From Leisingera thetidis (lineage in GTDB: Bacteria > Pseudomonadota > Alphaproteobacteria > Rhodobacterales > Rhodobacteraceae): DNA of 64,000 bases. The stretch covers positions 38,876 to 102,875 of the forward strand of contig NZ_CP109792.1 in NCBI RefSeq assembly GCF_025857195.1, given 5' to 3'. Each line of letters starts with the position of its first letter. The stretch's first letter is position 1. Both the position numbers and the translations under genes were made by a program. This document shows positions 1 through 7,097 of the stretch, piece after piece. The notes under the pieces are model-generated. The model worked only from the letters and a program-made list of their open reading frames with translations. It searched no databases and was not told the DNA's origin.

Positions 1-280
1 CCAATTGAGCGGCGGTCAGACGCACGCTGCCATCCGTCGCCGCAGGCCATGGGAAACGACCCTTCTCCAGGACTTTGTAATACAGGCAAAAGCCCTGGCC
101 ATCCCAATACAGAAGCTTCACCCTGTCGCCGCGGCGCCCTCGAAACGCGAACACGGCACCGTTCGATGGCCGCTGCCTCAAGACATCCTGCGCGATCGCT
201 GAAAGCCCCGCGATACCTTTGCGCATATCAGTGTGACCGCAGGCCAGGTAAACGCGAATGCCGGTGCCCGGGCCGATCAT
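1..280 (-). CDS. tnpB: IS66 TnpB (IS66 Orf2-like), truncated by window edge
   Basis: Start codon at 278-280; the reading frame runs off the left edge of the window. The visible residues match the TnpB of the complete copy at 40297-40644 (start MIGPGTGIRVYLACGHTDMR). TnpB is an accessory protein needed for IS66 transposition, of unknown biochemical role. It overlaps the end of tnpA by an ATGA, as in the complete copy. Confidence 0.9.
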   Translation of the reverse strand, partial: MIGPGTGIRVYLACGHTDMRKGIAGLSAIAQDVLRQRPSNGAVFAFRGRRGDRVKLLYWDGQGFCLYYKVLEKGRFPWPAATDGSVRLTAAQL

Positions 281-678
281 GCCGCCTCCACCGCCTGGAT
301 CAAACGGGTCAGCACCGCCGCATCCACATGGGCATCGACCCGCAAGCTGCGACCATTGCGCAGAACCACCTCAATCAACGCCAAGCTCGCTTCAGGGGCG
401 CACGCTTCCGGCGGTTCCGGCGGCGACGTAATATCGACGGGCAGGAATAGCGTCGCGTCGTCTGGCGTCAGAAGCCCCTTCCTCCTCAGCTCGTATCGCC
501 AGGCATAGATCTGCTGCCGCCTGATCTCGTGGCGCTGTGCGACCTGCGACACGGTCGCGCCGTTCACCCCGACCGAAAGCACAATCGCCAACTTCTCGTC
601 GTCACTCCAGCGGCGCCGACGCTCCAAGCCAAGAATTTCGCCCCGCACAGCTGCCTCCCTCCCTGTAGGAGACGTCAT
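277..678 (-). CDS. tnpA: IS66 TnpA (transposase accessory, HTH)
   Basis: The 133-residue product is identical to that of the second copy at 39899-40300. It has a helix-turn-helix core of the IS3/IS911 OrfA type (around WSDDEKLAIVL and VAQRHEIRRQQIYAWR), as expected for IS66 TnpA, which acts with TnpB and TnpC. A GTG ten codons in (position 648), preceded by a purine-rich GGAGG stretch, is probably the true start. The leader overlaps a long palindrome built of GACGTC boxes (669-702). Confidence 0.9.
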   Translation of the reverse strand: MTSPTGREAAVRGEILGLERRRRWSDDEKLAIVLSVGVNGATVSQVAQRHEIRRQQIYAWRYELRRKGLLTPDDATLFLPVDITSPPEPPEACAPEASLALIEVVLRNGRSLRVDAHVDAAVLTRLIQAVEAA

Positions 679-751
679 TAAAGACGTCTTTATGGACGTC
701 TCTTAGCAATCTCCAGGACACACGAGCAGGCGGTTCAAATCGGGCGGTTAC

Positions 752-1729
752 GTTGTCGGCGCTGAGGCCGCCTTTGAAACCGCCAGGGCCTTCCCGAAAT
801 ATTCGAGCGATGGCCTTGGCCTGGCGTTCGTTCAAGTGGTCTCTGTGACGATCGTAGAAGTGTGCCTTGCTGATGAAGAAGCCGACGCGGTCGAGTGTTG
901 CCTGTTGGGCCTTCAAGACAACTTCTGCGAACCAGACGAGCCAATCGGTCACGTCGAGTGTTTTTTGATGCTGCTCGAGCTGATCGTAGTATCCCTTGCG
1001 CTCCTTCTCGATGGTGAAGGCGAGCGAGATGAGGGTCGGCTGGCCAATGTTCTGCGCCAGCGACTTTTCAGCGAGGGCGCGACCCAAGCGGCCGTTGCCG
1101 TCTTCGAATGGGTGGATACTCTCGAAATAGAGGTGGCTTAGCCCTGCGCGCGTCAGCGCTGGAAGCGGCTCTGCTCCCCCCGGCCCGGTCTTGTTGAACC
1201 AATCCGCGTATCGCTCCATCTCGGGCATGACCCGCTCCGAGGGCGGCGCTTCGAAATGGATCGTGGGCCGGTCAAGGCGGCCGGAAACGATTTGCATCGC
1301 CTCGGCGTGGTGTCGGTAGGCCCCGATGGTTTCCAACCGACGGTCATGGGACAGGAGCATCCGATGCCAGCGGTACAATGTCTCATGGGTCAGCGGCTCT
1401 GCAAAACTGGAATAGACGTCGACCATCATTTCCGCGACGCCCTGTTCGCGCGGTTTGGCAGGGTAGCTGTCCGGATCGAGGCCCAGATGGCGGCGCAGCG
1501 AAGACTGGACACTGAGCCGATCGAGGATTTCACCCTCGATGGCGCTCGTCTGCATCGCTTCCTCGCTGAGCAGTTCGATGCGGAGTTGCTCGCGTTCCGG
1601 CTGGCTGACATGATGGACCGCGCCGAGGATTTCTCCGGACGACAGCAGGAACGTCTGCTCAAACGGCTCCAGAGCGGAGGCGTCATACCGGAAATCCGGC
1701 CAATCGGGCAGCGTCCAGTTCCAAGCCAT
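752..1729 (-). pseudogene. fic: Fic-family AMPylase-type protein, C-terminus replaced by IS66
   Basis: Fic enzymes transfer AMP, or a related group, onto hydroxyl side chains of target proteins. The catalytic loop HPFEDGNGRLGR is present at about residues 207-218. An inhibitory helix motif TSAIEGE at about residues 61-67 marks a class II Fic, in which inhibitory helix and Fic fold are on one chain. Members of this type usually end in a winged-helix DNA-binding domain. Here the frame is cut after about 326 residues (..GLSADN) by the IS66 end at 751, so that C-terminal domain is lost and about 50 IS-encoded residues are added before a stop near 602. Catalysis may survive; DNA binding and autoregulation probably do not. 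Confidence 0.88.
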
Positions 1730-1758
1730 GAGTTATAGACATCCTTTCTATAACTCAT
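1728..1758. promoter_or_regulatory. 12-bp perfect inverted repeat over the fic start codon
   Basis: ATGAGTTATAGA (1728-1739) is followed after a 7-nt spacer by its exact reverse complement TCTATAACTCAT (1747-1758). The left arm overlaps the fic start codon (1727-1729). It could be an operator for autoregulation by the Fic protein's own lost HTH domain, or an mRNA hairpin that hides the start. The symmetry is read directly; the function is inferred. Confidence 0.6.
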
Positions 1759-1849
1759 ATCTAGACCACTTCTGAGGCATAGAAGTCAACTCTATCGCTC
1801 AAAGGACCTGCGGGATGGGGTGACCCACAAACCGACGCGAGGCCTTGAG

Positions 1850-2089
1850 CTAGGCCTTTTCAAGGTGCGTCAGATCTTGCTGCCGCGGTCTGGGGGTCTT
1901 CGGATCGACTGGGTTCTGTTCCGGCGCTTGAATGAATGGTTCATAGCGAACGTTCGCCATGGCGCGGTCGAACCAGGCAGGCTGCACGTCGCCATTGTTC
2001 CATTGGTAAAGGTAGCCAACCAGATTTTCAGATGTCTTGCAGAGGATGCGCATGATCGGTTCGCCAGTCAGGCGGGGCTTCGTATTCAT
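1850..2089 (-). CDS. small hypothetical protein (79 aa)
   Basis: The 79-residue frame starts at an ATG preceded by a strong AGGAGG eight bases upstream on the minus strand, the main argument that it is real. The product is soluble and has no membrane segment or signal peptide. Its N-terminal half reads like a folded domain (residues around LCKTSENLVGYLYQWNNGD) and its C-terminal part is rich in proline and charge. I do not recognise the family. It lies between fic and the virC-like pair and may be transcribed with the latter. Confidence 0.6.
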   Translation of the reverse strand: MNTKPRLTGEPIMRILCKTSENLVGYLYQWNNGDVQPAWFDRAMANVRYEPFIQAPEQNPVDPKTPRPRQQDLTHLEKA

Positions 2090-2229
2090 AATGCGTTCCT
2101 CCTAAATGGACCTCGCAACTCGTCACTACTGAGGTCTGAAAATCTATATGACGCTCATTAGCGCCACGTTTTCCGCAACTGCAAGGCGAGCTTCCGCCGT
2201 TGGGCGAAAATCCACCGGCGAAATGCAAG

Positions 2230-2892
2230 TTATCTTTTCAGATAGGTCTCTTGCGGTGTGTGCTGCTCATGCGGCGATGCAGCACGAGCAGCAATTTCTT
2301 CCAAGATCTTGTCGATCTCGCCCCATATGCGTGGTTCCACTTGGCCGCGGATCAGGGCCCATTTACTCAAGACGTCGAGGGGGTCGTGGTCTCGGAGGAG
2401 GACACCCAGGCTGGCCGCATCGACTGCTAGAGATGTACGGGCCTGCCACTGCGTGTTGCGAGTGCGTCGCTCCTCCGCGACTGGGGCGAAGACCGGCGAC
2501 AGTTGCCAGCCTTTGACTGCACGGCGCAGGGCGGCACGCACCACATGTGCAGGCTCAACACCACAAGTTTCCAGCGCTGCTTCCTGTCGTTCGAGTGCGT
2601 TGACCCTGATGTCGATCTTCCGGGTCGGGCTCAAAGCGCGCGCCGATACGGGAGCTCTCAGGCTGGTATGCGGGTCAGAGCTTTCCGCGGTGACTTGGTG
2701 CAGCGCCACGGCACTTTCCGGCGCACGCTCCGACTCGTGCCGATCAGCGCCAACGTCAGCGACTGGGGTGCCTGTCTTTGTTGCTGTGACTTGTGCCTCA
2801 TCTTCCTTCCCGGGAACCTCGCGGTCACCCTGTTGCAGGGTCGCGGCGTAGGCTGGGTCGGGCCTGGTGATGGTCGGGATCTTCTTGCGCAA
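2230..2892 (-). CDS. virC2: VirC2-like ribbon-helix-helix DNA-binding protein
   Basis: The protein of about 220 residues has a long polar N-terminal half and a C-terminal half starting at KIDIRVNALERQEAALE, which resembles the RHH-fold domain of VirC2. VirC2 binds near the transfer origin or T-DNA border and works with VirC1. I place the start at a TTG (2890-2892), 10 bp after the virC1 stop and preceded by GTGAGGACAG. A longer frame opens at 2970 but would overlap virC1. The direct coupling to a VirC1-like gene supports the call more than the weak sequence resemblance does. Confidence 0.55.
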   Translation of the reverse strand: MRKKIPTITRPDPAYAATLQQGDREVPGKEDEAQVTATKTGTPVADVGADRHESERAPESAVALHQVTAESSDPHTSLRAPVSARALSPTRKIDIRVNALERQEAALETCGVEPAHVVRAALRRAVKGWQLSPVFAPVAEERRTRNTQWQARTSLAVDAASLGVLLRDHDPLDVLSKWALIRGQVEPRIWGEIDKILEEIAARAASPHEQHTPQETYLKR

Positions 2893-2902
2893 TCGACTGT
2901 CC

Positions 2903-3622
2903 TCACGCAGCAAGAATGTTGTTGAGAATGTCCGTCGCCTCCTCAAGAGCCTCGACGACATGACGTACATGTGGACGCATCAGAGGGTTTGGATCGGATT
3001 GCTTTTCCAGCGCCAAGGCGTGGAGAAGCCCCTTCTGGTCCAACTCCTTGTAAGTGTTCCGTCGCATCATGACGGTCTCAATCACCGGAAAACGGGTGAG
3101 CGCCTCTTCAATCAGGGCGGCGTCAGCACGGGTCGTTTTCGGGTCGACCATGTTGAGGACGACGTGGTGGCGCGGAAGGCTAGAGGGGTCGTCAACACGG
3201 GATTTCAGCTTCTCAAACCAATCGGCAGTCTGCACTCCGACATCGAAATCAGACGTCGACAGCATGACGGGCGTCACGATGTGGTCCGCAAGCACCGCGA
3301 TGCCGTCTGACCATTCGGCACCGACCCCTGCGGTATCGATGAAGATGAAGTCTGCTGTGCCTGCCGTGTAGACCTGATCGATCTGATCCTCGACACCCGC
3401 CACGCTTTCGACGGTGGCCGAGCAGAGAAGCGGCGAACTCAGCCCACCGGCTTGCGCCCGAGCATGCCAGGCCCCGAGTACTCTCGTGCTGTCCGTGTCG
3501 ATCAACATCACTCTGCGTCCGGCGGCGATCGCAGCGCTGATCAAGGCGCGCGAAAGCGTCGTTTTTCCACTGCCCCCTTTCCGGGCCATCGCTGCGATCA
3601 CCACAAGATTTTCGTTCGGCAT
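2903..3622 (-). CDS. virC1: VirC1-like ParA/MinD ATPase
   Basis: A 239-residue P-loop ATPase with a deviant Walker A motif (ARKGGSGKTTLSRAL, about residues 13-27) and the aspartates typical of ParA/MinD proteins (LIDTDST; FIFIDTAG). The segments VMLSTSDFDVGVQTADWF and MRRNTYKELDQKGLLH match my recollection of Agrobacterium VirC1, which brings relaxosomes to the secretion channel at the cell pole. The start at 3620-3622 follows a GGAGG six bases away; an upstream ATG is less well placed. With the VirC2-like gene downstream and a relaxase nearby on the opposite strand, a transfer role is more likely than plasmid partition, though partition cannot be excluded. Confidence 0.8.
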   Translation of the reverse strand: MPNENLVVIAAMARKGGSGKTTLSRALISAAIAAGRRVMLIDTDSTRVLGAWHARAQAGGLSSPLLCSATVESVAGVEDQIDQVYTAGTADFIFIDTAGVGAEWSDGIAVLADHIVTPVMLSTSDFDVGVQTADWFEKLKSRVDDPSSLPRHHVVLNMVDPKTTRADAALIEEALTRFPVIETVMMRRNTYKELDQKGLLHALALEKQSDPNPLMRPHVRHVVEALEEATDILNNILAA

Positions 3623-4174
3623 TCTGATCCTCCGCAAAAATAGTGAAACGCAACGATAATGCTAAAGTGTCGCTAAACGCATGAGGCTGAGGGGTCAAGC
3701 AGAAGTCGGGCTGCGACCCGCTTTTGGCATGCAGCGGGCGGCGTTGTGCGATGACCGTGCGACGTCTGCCGTGGCGCCTTCAGCATTCGTCGTGGGGCAC
3801 GACACACCCTCCAAATGTCGGGATGCGCTTGGCGATGTGCTGCGGACGGAATGCAGGTGACGGATAGCGCGCTCCAGGCGACGGGAGGCAGTCTCGCGTA
3901 TGTCGTTCTGCGGGTGACGCGAGACGGTCAGCACGCAGCAAAACCCGTCTTGCGGGGTGCAAGAGACGGGGCGCGAAAGACGCGATGCGCGATGCGGAGA
4001 CCGCATCGCGTGGTGCAATGAGCGCGACGCGCGATCCATTTGACAAAGGACGGGAAATCGCCCCTGCAGGGCGATTTTCTACATTGAGTACAAGCCCTTA
4101 TGGCCGACTCCACTTGCCTGGGGAGTCGGCGGGCTTGTACGAAGTTGGCAAGAAATAGGAACGTTAACTTCAAA
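3623..4174. other. oriT: gene-free region, candidate origin of transfer
   Basis: About 550 bp lies between divergent virC1 and mobC-like genes, with no convincing gene. It holds three strong inverted repeats: CGCGATGCGG/CCGCATCGCG with a 3-nt loop (3988-4010); AAATCGCCC/GGGCGATTT with a 5-nt loop (4055-4077); and a nested pair, outer GTACAAGCCC/GGGCTTGTAC (4088-4097, 4131-4140) around GCCGACTCC/GGAGTCGGC (4103-4111, 4122-4130). Upstream sequence (3840-3990) is an imperfectly repetitive GC-rich stretch. The position beside relaxosome genes and the nested symmetry are typical of oriT. The nick site itself is not identified. Confidence 0.6.
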
Positions 4175-4762
4175 ATGCCCCGCCGCAGCAGACTGTCAGA
4201 GATCGAGCGATCGACCATCGCCCAGGAGCGCCGGAACGGCGTCTCCGCGGCGTCATTGGCCGCGCGCTACGATGTCAGCCTGAAGACGATCTACAACGTG
4301 GTGAACCACTGGGGTGAGCGTCAGACAGCGAACGGCAGCCGATCGCGGGTTGTGGGGATCCGGGTCTCGGACGACGACCTGCGCCGGTTCGACGCGGCGC
4401 TGTTGCGGCGCGGGATTGCGCACCGCTCGGATGCAATGCGCCGCCTGATGCTGGCGGCCGAAGGTGTCTTCCTGCCCGACGACGAGATGTGCGACGAGTT
4501 GCGCAGCCTCGGCGCCGCGCTCAACCGGGTCGGCAACAATGTGAACCAGATCGCGCGACGTCTGAACGAGACCAAGGTGCGGGGCGAGAGACTGTCCTAC
4601 CCGGCCTCAAGTCACCGTGACGTCCGCGCCCTTGCGGGTCTGGTCTTCGATCTGGCCGACCAGGTCCAGGAGATGTCGCGTGCGCGGCGCAGCGTGCTGG
4701 ACCTTGAGATCAGCTCTGCCCTGGCGGGCCTCGCCGAGAGGAATGAGAATGGCGCGGAGTGA
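4175..4762 (+). CDS. MobC-like relaxosome accessory protein with HTH
   Basis: The 195-residue protein has an N-terminal helix-turn-helix (about residues 8-45, AQERRNGVSAASLAARYDVSLKTIYNVVNHW) followed by an RHH-like/MobC-type region (RVVGIRVSDDDLRRFDAAL, then LRSLGAALNRVGNNVNQIARRLNE, a typical MobC signature). Such proteins bind oriT and help the relaxase melt and nick DNA. I start it at the ATG at 4175 because the longer frame begins inside the nested inverted repeat. It overlaps the relaxase start by 14 bp, so the two are probably translationally coupled. Confidence 0.8.
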   Translation: MPRRSRLSEIERSTIAQERRNGVSAASLAARYDVSLKTIYNVVNHWGERQTANGSRSRVVGIRVSDDDLRRFDAALLRRGIAHRSDAMRRLMLAAEGVFLPDDEMCDELRSLGAALNRVGNNVNQIARRLNETKVRGERLSYPASSHRDVRALAGLVFDLADQVQEMSRARRSVLDLEISSALAGLAERNENGAE

Positions 4763-7097
4763 CCGGGTCCGTGGCATCGACCCGGCGCTATTTGACCGCG
4801 GCTGGAGCCGAGTTTCGGGATCCTGGCAGGGGCTTTCCAAGGGCGCGCAGATGGTTCGGGCCGCGCGCGGCTATTCGCCAGCGATCTTCAAGGCTATCTC
4901 GAAAGGGGGCTGTCACACCGGGGCGCAGCTACGGGCGCAGCTCACATATCTCACGACGAAGTCGACCCATATCCTCGACAGCCGCGGCACCCATGACGGG
5001 AAGAAGCAGCTCTCAGAAGCCGAGATCAACCGAGTGGCGCGGCGGTTCGAGAACCAGTGGAACGAGCGCTACAGCCCCAAGCTTGGCCATACGTCGCATC
5101 TGCTGATGGCATTCCCGGTTGGGACCAGGGGTGAAGAGGTGCGCGATATCACCCAGGCAGTCTGCGAGAAGTTCTTTCAAGGTGAGGGCTCGCAATTCGA
5201 CTATATTGCTGCAATACACCAAGATCGCGCGCATCCACATGCGCATATCGTTCTGAACCGCCGCAGCAAGGATGGCGAAATGTTCTTTCTCGGGAAGGAT
5301 CATCACTTCAACTATGACGCCTTTCGCGAGGCGATGGTCGAAGCGGCCAGAGGACACGGGATCCGCCTTGAGGCGACGCGTCGTCTGGATCGCGGCGTCA
5401 CGACCTACCGCGCCGAGATCGATGAAATCTACAAGGCCCGCGACGAGGGCCGTCCCCCTGTCGAGCGCCAGAGAACCGGCGCTGACCTGGCGGCCGCTCT
5501 GGAAACCGTCCGGCACAACGCTTTGATCTATCGCGGGCTCGCGGCGGAGGCGTCCCGTTCGAATTTCGAAGACGTGTCCGAGGCGCTCGAGAGGGCCAGC
5601 ACCATCCTTGCCAGTGGCGGTCAGATTCAATCTGACGGAGCCATCTACATGTCCCAAGACGATGCAGCGTTCGACACGCTGATCACCGAGTTTTCTCAGA
5701 ACATTCGCCAGATCGAGGCGGCGATCGACAGGGCGCCGGCGGCCGAGAGGCCGGTGATCGAGCGCAAGCTGACCGACGTTCTGGCCTCGGTCGCGCATTT
5801 GAACCCGCTCGGGGATCGCTCCGCCGCCCTGGTCGATGCTCCGTCCCGGGACGGCATCTATGCAAGGTCAAACGCAAGTGAAGATCACCTCGCGCGTCTT
5901 GACGATGGAGAGGTGGCACCAAAGCTGGCCGAAGCGTTGCAAGGCACGGGCATCGATGCCGAGGCTGTGGCCGCGCGCCTGCGGGAAGGGGCTGGCAATG
6001 CCGCACTGGAACGCCAGTGGCTGGCACAGGATCTGCAGGGGATTGCCAAAGCAAGCGACCTCGATCTGGAGAAACCTGCGGACCGGGAAGAAGCGCTCGA
6101 CCGGCTGGAAGCTGTGCATGTTCGGTTGGGCGATGTTCTGACCAATGTACGCGTCCTGCGCGCGCCAACCGAGGTCGACGAGGTGGATGACGCTGAGGCA
6201 GCGCTTGGTAAGCGGTTGACGACACCTGGGAGTGATCTCGCGCAAGACGGGTCCGACATCTTTGCCCCATCGGAGCGGCAGGCGTTCAGGGCGCTGGTGG
6301 CGCAGTTCCGCCGGACGGATTTCGATCACCCGTTCTCCGACGACCCGTCTGTAAGGCGGGCCGGCGCCGTGGAGGTTGAAGAGGCCCGCGTCGCGTTCGA
6401 CGCCTATGCGCAGAGATCTCCGGAGCATGCCGAATTGGCCTCGATGGCTTGGGAACAGATGACTGACAGTCGAATGCCGCCGCAATATGCGGTATCGGAG
6501 CAGGACCGCACGCTTCATGCTGGCGACATGGACCTCGCCTTGCGGGATCCTTCGGATCATCTCGGTCCGATTACCGAAGAGCTTCGCACCCTCGCCCGCT
6601 ATCGCACGGAGATGCCGGATGACGAGTTCGGGCAGGCCGTTAGGGGCGAAATCAATCACCTTCGTTCGCTCGGCGCGTCGCGTGCCTATATCAGCGAACG
6701 CAGTTTCGAGATCGAGGACCAGGCGCGACAAGACTACGCCGAGCGCCGGAATCTGGAAGAGACAGCGCCAACCGTCATGGCCTTTGTGCGAAACGCCGAC
6801 GTCGAGGGCCCGCTCTCCGAGTCAGAGCAGCAGGACATCGTCCGGCAGATAAACGAGCGACTAAGCCCCGACGCAATCGACGCGCTGCGGGCCGGTAACG
6901 CGGACGTCCTGGACACATTCACCGAGGATCCGCTGCGCCAGCTGGAACTCGCCAAGACCTATCTTCAAAGCAGCGAGGTCACCGCGCATGGCCCAGCCAT
7001 GGAGCGCGTTCTCGATGCTCTGGCCGAAGAGCAGATCGAGGCGCAGCGCGCGCGCCACGCCGCGGCACATGGTGAGAAGGGGATCACCCATGGATAA
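4749..7097 (+). CDS. VirD2/MobA-type relaxase
   Basis: This 782-residue protein would nick oriT, stay covalently attached to the 5' end and pilot the strand through the secretion channel. The metal-binding histidine motif HQDRAHPHAHIVLNRR lies at about residues 157-172. Residues from about 35 to 60 (YSPAIFKAISKGGCHTGAQLRAQLTYL) are the usual N-terminal part of VirD2-family relaxases. The remaining 550 residues are acidic and mostly helical, with no recognisable primase or helicase, and probably carry the secretion signal. The ATG at 4749 has AGAGGA six bases upstream; another ATG lies at 4743. The frame overlaps virD4 by 8 bp. Confidence 0.9.
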   Translation: MARSDRVRGIDPALFDRGWSRVSGSWQGLSKGAQMVRAARGYSPAIFKAISKGGCHTGAQLRAQLTYLTTKSTHILDSRGTHDGKKQLSEAEINRVARRFENQWNERYSPKLGHTSHLLMAFPVGTRGEEVRDITQAVCEKFFQGEGSQFDYIAAIHQDRAHPHAHIVLNRRSKDGEMFFLGKDHHFNYDAFREAMVEAARGHGIRLEATRRLDRGVTTYRAEIDEIYKARDEGRPPVERQRTGADLAAALETVRHNALIYRGLAAEASRSNFEDVSEALERASTILASGGQIQSDGAIYMSQDDAAFDTLITEFSQNIRQIEAAIDRAPAAERPVIERKLTDVLASVAHLNPLGDRSAALVDAPSRDGIYARSNASEDHLARLDDGEVAPKLAEALQGTGIDAEAVAARLREGAGNAALERQWLAQDLQGIAKASDLDLEKPADREEALDRLEAVHVRLGDVLTNVRVLRAPTEVDEVDDAEAALGKRLTTPGSDLAQDGSDIFAPSERQAFRALVAQFRRTDFDHPFSDDPSVRRAGAVEVEEARVAFDAYAQRSPEHAELASMAWEQMTDSRMPPQYAVSEQDRTLHAGDMDLALRDPSDHLGPITEELRTLARYRTEMPDDEFGQAVRGEINHLRSLGASRAYISERSFEIEDQARQDYAERRNLEETAPTVMAFVRNADVEGPLSESEQQDIVRQINERLSPDAIDALRAGNADVLDTFTEDPLRQLELAKTYLQSSEVTAHGPAMERVLDALAEEQIEAQRARHAAAHGEKGITHG

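Larger units (their letters stand above)
1..751 (-). mobile_element. IS66-family element, partial left copy
   Basis: This is the first 751 bp of an IS66-family insertion, read on the minus strand and cut by the window edge. Its outer end (CGTAACC-type tip on the complement, ending at 751) matches the left end of the complete copy at 39826-42646, and the region matches the first 751 bp of that copy wherever I compared. It carries tnpA and the start of tnpB. The base next to it at 752 lies inside the fic reading frame, so the element interrupts fic. Its other end and target duplication lie outside the window. Confidence 0.93.

Noticed and set aside
1256..1738. A 160-codon plus-strand frame opposite fic
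   Set aside because: It is antisense to the well-supported Fic motifs and shows no recognisable domain or start signal.
3695..4046. Arginine-rich open frames between virC1 and the mobC-like gene
   Set aside because: Composition is low-complexity and follows the GC-rich repeats; no ribosome-binding site or domain. The stretch is better explained as transfer-origin DNA.
4055..4078. A rho-independent terminator (GC-rich stem followed by TTTT)
   Set aside because: No gene on the plus strand ends upstream, and the stem is one of three clustered inverted repeats, so transfer-origin structure is more likely.
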